In this document: positions 22,728 to 31,016 of the stretch, in pieces
How positions within the stretch are numbered: the first letter of the stretch is position 1
How the letters are laid out: the number at the start of each line of letters is the position of its first letter
NCBI GenBank assembly: GCA_024695865.1
Contig: JAILHI010000049.1
Location: 1 to 42,508, forward strand
Length of the DNA: 42,508 bases
Direction: 5' to 3'
DNA from: Candidatus Gastranaerophilales bacterium
GTDB taxonomy: Bacteria > Cyanobacteriota > Vampirovibrionia > Gastranaerophilales > Gastranaerophilaceae
Position numbers and translations under genes: made by a program
Notes under the pieces: generated by a model
What the model saw: only the letters and a program-made list of their open reading frames with translations
Databases searched by the model: none
Told to the model about the DNA's origin: nothing

Positions 22728-24392
22728 TTAATAAACATGAGAATAGTTTTTGGGCGATTTATTTTTCTTTTTCTTCTTATTTTTACGTGATTTTTTATCA
22801 ACATAAGAACAAAAATAAGTAGAATTAAGGTTAAAATAAAAAGTAGTAACCTCATAATTATAAAATTCGCAGTCCAAATCGTCGTTCACATATTTTTTAA
22901 GAACGGGGTCGGTTTTAAAATAGTCAAAATACGGCTGTCTGTAATTCGTCAGCAGATAAACCTTCTTGTTTTTAATCACCTCATCAATTTTGTCATAATA
23001 AAGTTTTGATGGTCTGAAATCGTGTGCATCTCCGTCCTGTAAATTTGCCAAAGCGATAAATCTTACGTTTTTATAAGGCTTTGCCGCAAAATAACCGAGA
23101 GGTTTTCCCAAAATCAAGACAACGGAATTATCTTCAATCTCAAGTTCGGGCGGCGTAATCAATTCATTATTCTTCGAACTGCCCAAATTGGGTGATTCAT
23201 ATAACCATTGTACACAAAAGGCAAGCGCAACAACAATGCAGACAAGTACTTTTCTGGACAAAAATTTAATACTTGAAATATACATCGTCATCATTACACC
23301 CGAAAGAGCAAGTATAGGCATTAAATAACGTATAACACCCGATGTTTTTATCCAGATAAGATATCCTAAAACTGCAAAAGCAAATATAAATACTGACATT
23401 TTATCGGTTTCCGAAAATGCTTTTTTAATCTTATATCTGTAATACATAAGCAAAGGTGAAAAAATACACGCAAAATATGTCAACTTATGTCTGAAATCAT
23501 AAAACGGTGTTTCAAATACAAAACTATCCTTGTGATAAGACCAGAAAAGAGGATAAAAGAAGATTTTTCTCCACGTAATATCTACAAAGTGCATATCACG
23601 ATAATTTACAAAAGAATATAAATCGGATTTGAAAATCGCATTAAACATCGGGAAAAACGGATTGTGAAAATGTTTGTATATAAACCACATCCAATATCCG
23701 TTAACTACAAAAAATGCAAATGCCGACCAAAAAACAAGCCACGATAAATCAATCAACTTTTGCTTGATATCCTTTGCGGGATTAAAGAACGGGAATAAGA
23801 TATACAAAACAATGGACGAAGGCGCCGAAGTGAGTTTACAACCGCAGGCAATACCGATAAGCAAACCCGAATACACAATATATTTTCTTCTTGGGTCTTG
23901 AGAAAATTTCAAACAAAAATACAGAGAAAATAAAAGCATTGCAGAAACATGAATGTCGTTATAACTTTTGGCTATTTCGGCAACGATAATACATTCCGTC
24001 GAACCCACAACAACTGCAAAACCAATTAACAAAAAGGTTATCACTCTGTCTTTTGAAATATTTGCAAATAACAAGTCGCTTATCAAATATATCGAGAAAT
24101 AGAAAAATCCCAACGGAATACCCAATAAAAACATAACAAGGTTTTTATTATCCCGAAAAATATTGATGATAAAATAGTTTATCAAATCCAAAACAGGATT
24201 AAGGTATGACTGTATCCCCGCAGGCATAAAATCATACCCTATTCTGTTATTCAAAACTGCATAAGCATTATAATAATGGTAAGAAACCAAATCCCAGTCA
24301 GAACTTGGTCCGACATAACACGAAACAAGTCCCGCTGCTAATATACATAATATGAATATGAAAAATTTTACATTTACCTTTTGTTGTAACAT
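22728..24392 (-). CDS. Polytopic GT-C-like membrane protein
   Basis: A 554-residue protein with about ten transmembrane helices and an early extracytoplasmic acidic motif, GPSSDWDLVSYHYYNAYAVLN (written in parts: SSDWDL, YHYYNA). This is typical of GT-C glycosyltransferases that use polyprenyl-linked sugars. A soluble domain follows (~440-530), then a very basic tail (KKSRKNKKKKKNKS). I start at ATG 24392; the frame reaches 24428 inside the upstream GT2 gene. No good ribosome site, so probably coupled to the GT2 gene, which it overlaps. Substrate unknown. Confidence 0.7.
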   Translation of the reverse strand: MLQQKVNVKFFIFILCILAAGLVSCYVGPSSDWDLVSYHYYNAYAVLNNRIGYDFMPAGIQSYLNPVLDLINYFIINIFRDNKNLVMFLLGIPLGFFYFSIYLISDLLFANISKDRVITFLLIGFAVVVGSTECIIVAEIAKSYNDIHVSAMLLFSLYFCLKFSQDPRRKYIVYSGLLIGIACGCKLTSAPSSIVLYILFPFFNPAKDIKQKLIDLSWLVFWSAFAFFVVNGYWMWFIYKHFHNPFFPMFNAIFKSDLYSFVNYRDMHFVDITWRKIFFYPLFWSYHKDSFVFETPFYDFRHKLTYFACIFSPLLMYYRYKIKKAFSETDKMSVFIFAFAVLGYLIWIKTSGVIRYLMPILALSGVMMTMYISSIKFLSRKVLVCIVVALAFCVQWLYESPNLGSSKNNELITPPELEIEDNSVVLILGKPLGYFAAKPYKNVRFIALANLQDGDAHDFRPSKLYYDKIDEVIKNKKVYLLTNYRQPYFDYFKTDPVLKKYVNDDLDCEFYNYEVTTFYFNLNSTYFCSYVDKKSRKNKKKKKNKSPKNYSHVY

Positions 24393-25048
24393 AATATGAA
24401 TTTTAGTATTCTGGTTCCGTCTTTCCAAAACGACAATTTACTATATGAATTTTCTATTCTTGGATAATAATCGCAAACCATTTCGGCAGTTTTAAAATTA
24501 TTATGCTTTGCAAACAGAAAAATTTCGGTTTCAAGTTCAAAGCCGCCCGATTTAATATCAAAGGATTTAACAAATTTTTTACTCATCAACTTAAATCCCG
24601 ACAATACATCATCAGAAGAACTTCCTAAAACAATCTGCAAAAATTTGTTGAAAACTCTGTTTCCCAATCTTCTGAAAATGTTGTGTTCTTCCTGTTGTAA
24701 ATACTTGCGTTTGACGTTCATATAATCGATATCGTTTTCATTAAAATATTTCAAATATTCTCTTGTTTTGCTGAGGTCATAAGTGTCGTCTGCATCAACC
24801 ATAATATAAATGTCTGCATCAATTTCATCAAAAGCCTTTTTAACGGCATTTGCTTTTCCGGCCTTATATTCATGCAAAAGCGTAACTTTGGGAAACTTTT
24901 GCGCTTCCTCAACAGTGTTGTCCGTTGAATTGTTATCAATTACACAAATAATTGCCTCCGGCAAAACTTCCTCAATTTTAGCAATAACTTTCCCGATAGT
25001 CAATGCTTCGTTCAGACAGGGAACAATAAAAGCAATTTGTTTTTCCAT
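24374..25048 (-). CDS. Family 2 glycosyltransferase (polyprenyl-phosphate sugar transferase-like)
   Basis: A 224-residue GT-A fold enzyme: IAFIVPCLNEALTIGKVI at the N-terminus, IDNNSTDNT, the metal-binding DADDTYD (Asp85-Asp88), then SGFKLMSKKF and the FELETEIF catalytic-region motif. There are no C-terminal membrane helices, so it resembles DPM1-type synthases that load a sugar onto polyprenyl phosphate at the cytoplasmic face. AAAGGA lies upstream of the ATG. It overlaps the downstream GT-C-like gene. Confidence 0.87.
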   Translation of the reverse strand: MEKQIAFIVPCLNEALTIGKVIAKIEEVLPEAIICVIDNNSTDNTVEEAQKFPKVTLLHEYKAGKANAVKKAFDEIDADIYIMVDADDTYDLSKTREYLKYFNENDIDYMNVKRKYLQQEEHNIFRRLGNRVFNKFLQIVLGSSSDDVLSGFKLMSKKFVKSFDIKSGGFELETEIFLFAKHNNFKTAEMVCDYYPRIENSYSKLSFWKDGTRILKFILCYNKR

Positions 25049-25175
25049 AAAAAATCCTTTATACCATTAAGATGTAAACACAAGATTATTATAAATTATA
25101 AAACATAACATGGCAAGACAGATAAAAAATACAGTACAAATAAATTATGACATCATAACCCCAAAAATAAATACA

Positions 25176-26888
25176 CTAATTTTTTTGCTCGTTCTTTGAT
25201 ATTCTGCAAAAATATTCCGTTTTCAAGGTAAAAGGATTGGGAATGCCCCGAAGTTCGTCTTTATGTTCAAGAAAATAATTAAAATCCGCCCTTATGAGTT
25301 TTATGTTGTTTTCTTTTAATTTTTGAACAAAAGATACTTCAAAAACATTATCGGTGAACATGTAAATCTCGGAATTGTTTGAGCAGATGTTTTTTATAAC
25401 TCGGGAAAATTTGGCAGAATATATATAATTAAAATAAAAAACAATCAGAGAATTAAAAATCATTATATAAATTAAAAATTTGGCAGCAGTTTTTTGAAGA
25501 TTTTGAGGTTCTGCCAACAACGTCGAAAGAATTATAACAACGGGCAAAAACCAAAAATGAGGAACGTATCTCGCCCACCAGTTTTCAGGATTAATCAGTA
25601 TCGATAAGAAAATTGAAGCAATTAAAAATTTGAAAACACCTTTTTCTTTTGTATCTTTAAAGCGCAAAACACAAAGCAGATATAACGTTAAAATCAAAAT
25701 GCCGCTCCAAAAAACACCAAAGCCGCCGACCCTAACATCAGGCTCAAAAAATGCGGGAAATTCTTTAACATAACAGACCGAAAAAGGTATTTTTAATTTA
25801 GGCTGATTTGCAGAAAACGATTTAATATTCTCGGATTCCGAAAAAGTCGCATAGAAAAATTTATAGGGCATTGATTTACCCACAAACTGCCTTGGTATGC
25901 TCGGCGACAAAAAGTCTTTTTTATCCGCACCCAAAACGGGGTGAAAAGGATTATATCCCTGTTTGATGTTGGTAATATACGGATTATATCCCGACAAAAC
26001 AACAACCAAACCGATAAGACAGGTTAATTTCAGCAATACACGAAGCCGTTCTTTTTGTTTTTTTACAAACAAATAAACAAAATATGCACCAAAGAAAAAG
26101 ATAAGATACAAAAGACCGCCAAACTTGATATTGGCAAGAATTACCGCAAATGCAAAAAGAAAAAACAAATCCGATTTTGAAAAATTATCATTCAATTCTG
26201 CATTTAAAATCGTCAGTAAAAGCAAAATCAAATAACAATAACTCAAACCGTCATTATAAAAGGTAAACAATTGCGCCAGAAGAACGGGGTTTAAAACCGT
26301 CAATAAAGAAAGAGTAATTTTAACTTTATAAGACAATTTTGCAAAAACGGGATTTTCAAAGACATACAAACTGTATAAAAACAATAATGATAGCGATAAA
26401 TAGTTTATAAATTTTCCCGATTCAATTTTGCCTGTCACGGTAAAAACATTCGCAGCCACAATTTCCTGAAATTTTACATATTTCTGAATCCATAAAAGAG
26501 TATTATCCAAAAGAGGATTATGATAAAGGGTTTGATAAGTGCTGATAATATCAGTATAAAAAGGGTTCCAGCCGTTTTGCAAAAAGAGAACCGCAAGTTG
26601 ATGATAATCACGCCCGTCCCACGAATTATCATAAAAATTAACCGCTATTTGCGCAGATAAAAAAAGAATTAACAAATAAACACCCGTCAAAACAACAGAG
26701 AAAATCGGTGTTTTATCTCTGTTTAAAAGAAAAATGCCGACGACAGAAAGAACAAGAGCGGCAATCGGATAAAACTGATTTATTGATACTCCGAAAGCAA
26801 ATCCCGAAAGCGAAAGAAAAAAGACGGCAACAAGTCCGAAAACCAACGCAAAGGACAAACTTTTTGTAACATCTTTAATATTAAACAT
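25176..26888 (-). CDS. Large polytopic membrane protein, GT-C-like
   Basis: A 570-residue protein with about eleven helices. After two helices there is a loop with FYDNSWDGRDYHQLAVLFLQ, whose acidic residues recall the GT-C first-loop Asp, and a C-terminal soluble part. It may be another envelope-glycan glycosyltransferase or a glycan polymerase-like protein; the substrate is unknown. The first ATG (26897) lies inside the -10 box, so I use ATG 26888, 7 nt after TATAAT: a leaderless start without Shine-Dalgarno. It has its own promoter behind the rpsG terminator. Confidence 0.65.
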   Translation of the reverse strand: MFNIKDVTKSLSFALVFGLVAVFFLSLSGFAFGVSINQFYPIAALVLSVVGIFLLNRDKTPIFSVVLTGVYLLILFLSAQIAVNFYDNSWDGRDYHQLAVLFLQNGWNPFYTDIISTYQTLYHNPLLDNTLLWIQKYVKFQEIVAANVFTVTGKIESGKFINYLSLSLLFLYSLYVFENPVFAKLSYKVKITLSLLTVLNPVLLAQLFTFYNDGLSYCYLILLLLTILNAELNDNFSKSDLFFLFAFAVILANIKFGGLLYLIFFFGAYFVYLFVKKQKERLRVLLKLTCLIGLVVVLSGYNPYITNIKQGYNPFHPVLGADKKDFLSPSIPRQFVGKSMPYKFFYATFSESENIKSFSANQPKLKIPFSVCYVKEFPAFFEPDVRVGGFGVFWSGILILTLYLLCVLRFKDTKEKGVFKFLIASIFLSILINPENWWARYVPHFWFLPVVIILSTLLAEPQNLQKTAAKFLIYIMIFNSLIVFYFNYIYSAKFSRVIKNICSNNSEIYMFTDNVFEVSFVQKLKENNIKLIRADFNYFLEHKDELRGIPNPFTLKTEYFCRISKNEQKN

Positions 26889-26895
26889 AGTTTTC

Positions 26896-26924
26896 ATTAT
26901 ATAAATTTTTACAAATCATGTAAA
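26896..26924 (-). promoter_or_regulatory. Sigma70-type promoter, leaderless
   Basis: Minus strand TTTACA (26924-26919), a 17-nt spacer and TATAAT (26901-26896), then seven bases before ATG 26888. Confidence 0.7.
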
Positions 26925-26926
26925 GC

Positions 26927-26956
26927 AAAAAGGAACGTCCTGAAACGTTCCTTTTT
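26927..26956 (-). terminator. Terminator of the rpsL-rpsG operon
   Basis: A perfect 12-bp stem (aaaaaggaacgt/acgttccttttt) with a 6-nt loop and T-rich flank on both strands, 24 bp after the rpsG stop. Confidence 0.9.
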
Positions 26957-26979
26957 AAACCTGTATGGCATTACGGATA

Positions 26980-27450
26980 TTAATATCTGTAGTGAGCAAA
27001 TGCTTTGTTTGCTTCAGCCATTTTGTGAGTATCTTCTCTTTTCTTACAAGCCGCACCCTGACCGTTTGCTGCGTCGGTAATTTCAGCAGTAAGTTTTTCA
27101 ACCATTGATTTTCCGCTTCTTTTCTTAGCGGCTTCGATAATCCACGTTGAACCGAGAGCCATACCTCTTTCTGCATTTACATCAAGAGGAACTTGGTAAG
27201 TTGAACCGCCGATTCTTCTTGCCTTAACTTCAAGCAAAGGAGTTGCGTTTGTAAGAGCCTTCTGGAATACTTCCAAAGCATCTTCCTTTGTCTTTTCTTT
27301 AATTCTTTCAAGAGTTGAATAGAAAATCTTTTCGGCAACAGACTTTTTACCGCGTCTCATAAGACGGTTAATAAATCTGGATATATCAACGTTGTTATAT
27401 ACTGCATCAGGTGCCGGTACTCTTTTTTCCGGTTTACTTCTTCTTGACAT
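26980..27450 (-). CDS. rpsG: 30S ribosomal protein S7
   Basis: The 156-residue length is exactly typical. It carries MSRRSKPEKR, FINRLMRRGKKSVAEKIFY, the central ALTNATPLLEVKARRIGGST segment and a C-terminal NKAFAHYRY. S7 nucleates the 30S head by binding the 3' domain of 16S rRNA, and in other bacteria represses the str operon. It lies 8 bp after rpsL. fusA and tuf do not follow; a terminator does. Confidence 0.97.
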   Translation of the reverse strand: MSRRSKPEKRVPAPDAVYNNVDISRFINRLMRRGKKSVAEKIFYSTLERIKEKTKEDALEVFQKALTNATPLLEVKARRIGGSTYQVPLDVNAERGMALGSTWIIEAAKKRSGKSMVEKLTAEITDAANGQGAACKKREDTHKMAEANKAFAHYRY

Positions 27451-27458
27451 ATTTACCT

Positions 27459-27839
27459 CTATTTCTTAGCTTTTGCTTTTTTAGCACCGTATTTGGAACG
27501 GCTTTGTTCTCTGTTAGCAACACCTGCGGTATCCAAAGTACCTCTGATAATGTGGTATCTGACACCCGGCAAGTCTTTAACTCTGCCGCCTCTGATAAGA
27601 ACAACACTGTGTTCCTGTAAGTTATGACCGATTCCGGGGATATATGAAGTTACTTCAAAACCGTTAGTCAATCTTACACGGGCTACTTTTCTTAATGCTG
27701 AGTTAGGTTTTTTAGGCGTTGTCGTATAAACTCTGGTGCAAACACCTCTCTTTTGAGGGCAGTTTTCCAAAGCAGGTGACTTCGTCTTATCTGTCAATTT
27801 TTGACGTTCTTTGCGAACTAATTGTGCAATAGTCGGCAT
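27459..27839 (-). CDS. rpsL: 30S ribosomal protein S12
   Basis: A 126-residue decoding-centre protein: [34 protein letters not shown] (site of Lys43-type streptomycin-resistance changes) and [17 protein letters not shown] (Lys88 region). AGGAG lies 7 nt before ATG 27839; the frame to 27881 is only leader. First gene of the rpsL-rpsG pair, with its own strong promoter. Confidence 0.97.
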   Translation of the reverse strand: MPTIAQLVRKERQKLTDKTKSPALENCPQKRGVCTRVYTTTPKKPNSALRKVARVRLTNGFEVTSYIPGIGHNLQEHSVVLIRGGRVKDLPGVRYHIIRGTLDTAGVANREQSRSKYGAKKAKAKK

Positions 27840-27865
27840 ATTTTCTCCTTTTATTATCACATTTT

Positions 27866-27890
27866 GCTCGTTATTCAGCACGTTACGAGC
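27866..27890 (-). promoter_or_regulatory. Leader hairpin upstream of rpsL
   Basis: gctcgt (27866-27871) and acgagc (27885-27890) form a 6-bp stem in the 5' leader between promoter and rpsL. A regulatory role is conceivable but unproven. Confidence 0.35.
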
Positions 27891-27913
27891 TTTCCTTTTC
27901 AGGAAGTAATTCT

Positions 27914-27942
27914 ATTTAACAGCAGACATAACTCTTTGTCAA
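27914..27942 (-). promoter_or_regulatory. Promoter of rpsL-rpsG
   Basis: Minus strand TTGACA (27942-27937), a 17-nt spacer and TTAAAT (27919-27914), giving a leader of about 65-70 nt. Confidence 0.75.
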
Positions 27943-27975
27943 CAAGCATGTTTAAAAGAATGTTTACTGTATATT

Positions 27976-28335
27976 TTATTCTTCATCTTTGTTTTTCAAA
28001 ACGTTATCCAATGCAGATTCAAGAGTTTTGATTTTATTTTCAAGAGCCTCAATCTGACTGTCTTTTTCTGCTTCGGCAACTTTGTTCTTTTCTCTTTCGT
28101 TTTTAAATGCTTTTAATTTTCTCTGGTCTGCAATATCCAAAATCATATATATTAAGACCGTTGTAATACCGCCCGCCAAATATGCAAGTGCAGCAAATTT
28201 AATATACGAAAAAGTATATAACTGGTTATTAAACGGACAAGTTAAACTTAACGTGCCGTTATAATGTCCCGCCGCAAAATACAAAAACAACAAGGTTAAC
28301 AAAATTTCCGCCAATAGAACAAAAGTAATTTTCAT
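27976..28335 (-). CDS. Small membrane protein with coiled-coil tail (LapA-like architecture)
   Basis: A 119-residue protein with two transmembrane helices (~3-22 and ~45-68) and a cytoplasmic charged coiled coil (~75-119, DSQIEALENKIKTLESALDN). The layout is like LapA-domain proteins, which act in lipopolysaccharide assembly in enterobacteria, but the sequence match is only architectural. ATGA overlap with rluD shows coupling. Last gene of the comEC-to-rluD operon. Confidence 0.6.
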   Translation of the reverse strand: MKITFVLLAEILLTLLFLYFAAGHYNGTLSLTCPFNNQLYTFSYIKFAALAYLAGGITTVLIYMILDIADQRKLKAFKNEREKNKVAEAEKDSQIEALENKIKTLESALDNVLKNKDEE

Positions 28336-29252
28336 TTTTCATTTCTCAATTTATTTAGTACTCTTGTTATATCATTATCCATAGTTAATTCAATGTCAAC
28401 CCTTTCGGACTTTTTAAACGGAATAAAGGATAATTTATATGCCTGAAGCACCTGCTCCGTTGTTTTTACTTTGATTTTTTCACCGCCGTAAAGGCTGTCA
28501 TTGACTATCGGATGACCAATATATGATAAATGCACTCTTATCTGATGAGTCCTTCCCGTTTCAAGTTGAAGTTCAAGCAGAGTGTATCTGTTAAATCTTT
28601 CAAGCACTTTATAATGTGTAACAGATGGTTTTCCGTCCTCGGAAACAGAAAATTTTTCACACTTTGACGGGTGACGGGCAATAGGTTCGTCAATCGTTCC
28701 CGTATCCTCGTTAAAGTTTCCCGAAACAACAGCCAAATACTTTCTTACCGCCGTTTTTGTCTTAATTTGTTCGGCAAGATAATTATGAGCATCATTGTTT
28801 TTAGCGACCATCAAAAGCCCCGAGGTATTTCTGTCTAATCTGTGCAAAATCCCTGGACGCAAATTACCGTTGACATCTGACAACCCGTCATAGCCGTATT
28901 TATACAAAAGTGCATTTACAAGAGTGTTTTCGGTTTCCTTTGACGTCGGGTGCGTAAGCATGTTTTTAGGCTTATTCACAACAAGCATATTTTCATCTTC
29001 ATATCTGATATCCAAAGGAAGATTCTGCGGCTTAATAAGTATTTCCTCATCATCAGACAAAGAAATTTCAACAATATCATTTTCAGCCAAAAGATAAGAA
29101 GCCTTTTGAGTTTTGCCGTTAATTTTTATATCACCGTTTTTAACGGCCTTCTGGATTTTACTGCGTGAAAAATCTTCAAGAATCTGCGCCAAATATAAAT
29201 CAAGTCTTTTGCCCTGATTACAGATCTCTATACAAATCGTCTTCCGCAGCAT
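28332..29252 (-). CDS. rluD: 23S rRNA pseudouridine synthase, RluD/RluA family
   Basis: A 306-residue protein with an S4 domain (~15-65, RLDLYLAQILEDFSRSKIQK) and a RluA-type catalytic domain with nucleophile Asp140 in GILHRLDRNTSGLL, plus the GRTHQIRVHLSYIGHPI motif. It isomerises uridine to pseudouridine in 23S rRNA; the exact sites are inferred from the family. The ATG lies inside the end of lspA (35-bp overlap), a lspA-rluD pairing common in bacteria. Confidence 0.9.
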   Translation of the reverse strand: MLRKTICIEICNQGKRLDLYLAQILEDFSRSKIQKAVKNGDIKINGKTQKASYLLAENDIVEISLSDDEEILIKPQNLPLDIRYEDENMLVVNKPKNMLTHPTSKETENTLVNALLYKYGYDGLSDVNGNLRPGILHRLDRNTSGLLMVAKNNDAHNYLAEQIKTKTAVRKYLAVVSGNFNEDTGTIDEPIARHPSKCEKFSVSEDGKPSVTHYKVLERFNRYTLLELQLETGRTHQIRVHLSYIGHPIVNDSLYGGEKIKVKTTEQVLQAYKLSFIPFKKSERVDIELTMDNDITRVLNKLRNEK

Positions 29253-29730
29253 CTCTTATATCTCTGTATTCGCTGTATCTGTCATTAATTACGATGATTG
29301 CGAGAAAAAGCGCACCGCATGTAATAAGTACGTCATTCAGATTGAAAACGGGAAAATCAAACAGATTGATTTTGATATAGTCTTCAACATATTGCAAAAC
29401 GACACGTTCATACAAATTGCCGATAATACCCGATGAGAAGAATGCCATAAGCATCAAAAACTCATCGGAAAGATAAAGTTTATAAGTCGAAATATATATA
29501 ACAAAATATATGATAATTATTACCGAAAAGATTATTAAAAATTCATTCTGACCCGCAAAAAGATTAAAGGCTGCGCCGTTATTTCTGACATAAACCAGAG
29601 AAATAGGAGCACTCGGGTCTATCAGATACTTTCCGAGAACATTTTGAAAAATCCAAAATTTGCCGAAAAAGATAATTGCCGTGATTATTATTACATTACC
29701 TATATAAAAGAATAATCGTTTGAAATTCAT
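29218..29730 (-). CDS. lspA: Lipoprotein signal peptidase (signal peptidase II)
   Basis: A 170-residue inner-membrane aspartyl protease with four helices that cleaves prolipoprotein signal peptides after lipid modification. Catalytic Asp117 (YVEDYI) and Asp133 (FNLNDVLI) are present, with the NNGAAFNLF motif. The conserved GNxxDR is GNLYER here (Asp to Glu), a mild deviation. It starts right after the stop of the secreted NTF2-like gene. Confidence 0.92.
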   Translation of the reverse strand: MNFKRLFFYIGNVIIITAIIFFGKFWIFQNVLGKYLIDPSAPISLVYVRNNGAAFNLFAGQNEFLIIFSVIIIIYFVIYISTYKLYLSDEFLMLMAFFSSGIIGNLYERVVLQYVEDYIKINLFDFPVFNLNDVLITCGALFLAIIVINDRYSEYRDIRDAAEDDLYRDL

Positions 29731-30696
29731 TTATTTTTCCTTTGACACTTCATTTGCAGAAGATTTACTATTCTTTTTGGAAACAGGTTTCTGTGATTTG
29801 GGAGTAAAGACATTAACTCGTCTGAGTACAAATGCCGTGCCCGACAATTCCAAATTGAAATCTGTCGGAGTAAGCATTTTGGGTTTTGATATTCCTATTG
29901 TTGAAATAACATACTCATTATAATTATTTGTATTCGCTGAAAAAATTCTTTCAAGCATGCCGTCTCCGCTTACTGTTTTAAATATTTCACCGCTTGCTAT
30001 CGGAAGAGGAAAAATAATAGGCTCTTTTGTAATAGAGGCAGACACCATAACGTCCTTCATCGGTGCAAATGAAAGCGATGCCGTATATTCGGAACCCGAT
30101 TTAACCTGCTGCGGCACATTAAGAGAAAAATAAACATTCTTTGCACTTCCGTACAAAATTGAACAAGTCTCATCCATTACATTCGCAGATACTATTTTCC
30201 ATTTTCTTCCCTGCTTATGAAGATAATAGAAAACATTCGCCGAAGCAATAACAAGCCCGTTGCCCTCAATTCCGTTTACGGCTTTCGTAATTTCAGCCTC
30301 ACCGCTTTCGGTTACATTTACAACCGCATAATTATCATTAACGGAAATAGAATTTATTGTTGTTTTAACCTGACTGTTTACATAAGTGTCTAACGCACTC
30401 TTGACAGACTTCATATAAACGTCAATATCAAAACCGTCATTGTTTATAAAATCATCACTGTAAAAATCACGGATTTTTTTAAAATCTTTCTTTTCGTTAT
30501 AAGAATCAAGTTTGCCGAAAAGATTTGTAATATCTTTCTGGGGGTCTGACGTGAACATTTTGCCAAAACCGACCGCAGCAATTCTTTCATCAACGGAAAC
30601 ATCGTCATCAGCCGCAAAAACGTTCGGGGTATTTGCGATGCAAATTACCAATACCAGTAAAAAAAGTTTTATGAAACCATATTTAATTTTTAACAT
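29731..30696 (-). CDS. Secreted protein with NTF2/SnoaL-like domain
   Basis: A 321-residue protein with a signal peptide (~1-28, ending VFAA|DDD). Residues ~50-170 look like an NTF2-like fold (DFKKIRDFYSDDFINNDGFD ... GRKWKIVSANV). The remainder is beta-rich with a basic tail (KSQKPVSKKNSKSS). Periplasmic or surface role unknown. It overlaps the PQ-loop-like gene by 7 bp. Confidence 0.65.
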   Translation of the reverse strand: MLKIKYGFIKLFLLVLVICIANTPNVFAADDDVSVDERIAAVGFGKMFTSDPQKDITNLFGKLDSYNEKKDFKKIRDFYSDDFINNDGFDIDVYMKSVKSALDTYVNSQVKTTINSISVNDNYAVVNVTESGEAEITKAVNGIEGNGLVIASANVFYYLHKQGRKWKIVSANVMDETCSILYGSAKNVYFSLNVPQQVKSGSEYTASLSFAPMKDVMVSASITKEPIIFPLPIASGEIFKTVSGDGMLERIFSANTNNYNEYVISTIGISKPKMLTPTDFNLELSGTAFVLRRVNVFTPKSQKPVSKKNSKSSANEVSKEK

Positions 30697-30986
30697 TCTT
30701 TTTCCTTTCCGTACACGAAAGTGAGTATGAGTTCAAATGCTACAAGCGCAAAGTTTATAACATAGAGCCAAAATACTATATCCATATTATACAACATTTT
30801 ATGAAACATGCCGCAAATATATCCTGCAAGAATTATACTCAAAAATCTTTTGCTCTGACCTTTTGTAAGTTTTGTAACAAGAGTTTTTCTTATCATAAAA
30901 GGCCAACTCGCCCCAAAACAAAGCATCATACCGACTTCAAAAATACTCATTGATTTTATTTGTAACGATGCTGTTAAAAAGTCCAT
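30690..30986 (-). CDS. Small membrane protein with PQ-loop/SemiSWEET-like fold
   Basis: A 98-residue protein with three hydrophobic helices: FEVGMMLCFGASWPFMIRKT, then LSIILAGYICGMFHKML and the third helix. The first helix with a W-P-F kink and basic loop resembles PQ-loop/SemiSWEET half-transporters. AGAGGT precedes the ATG. Substrate unknown. Confidence 0.65.
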   Translation of the reverse strand: MDFLTASLQIKSMSIFEVGMMLCFGASWPFMIRKTLVTKLTKGQSKRFLSIILAGYICGMFHKMLYNMDIVFWLYVINFALVAFELILTFVYGKEKEC

Positions 30987-31016
30987 TTTTAAACCTCTAA
31001 AAAATATTTATGTAAA

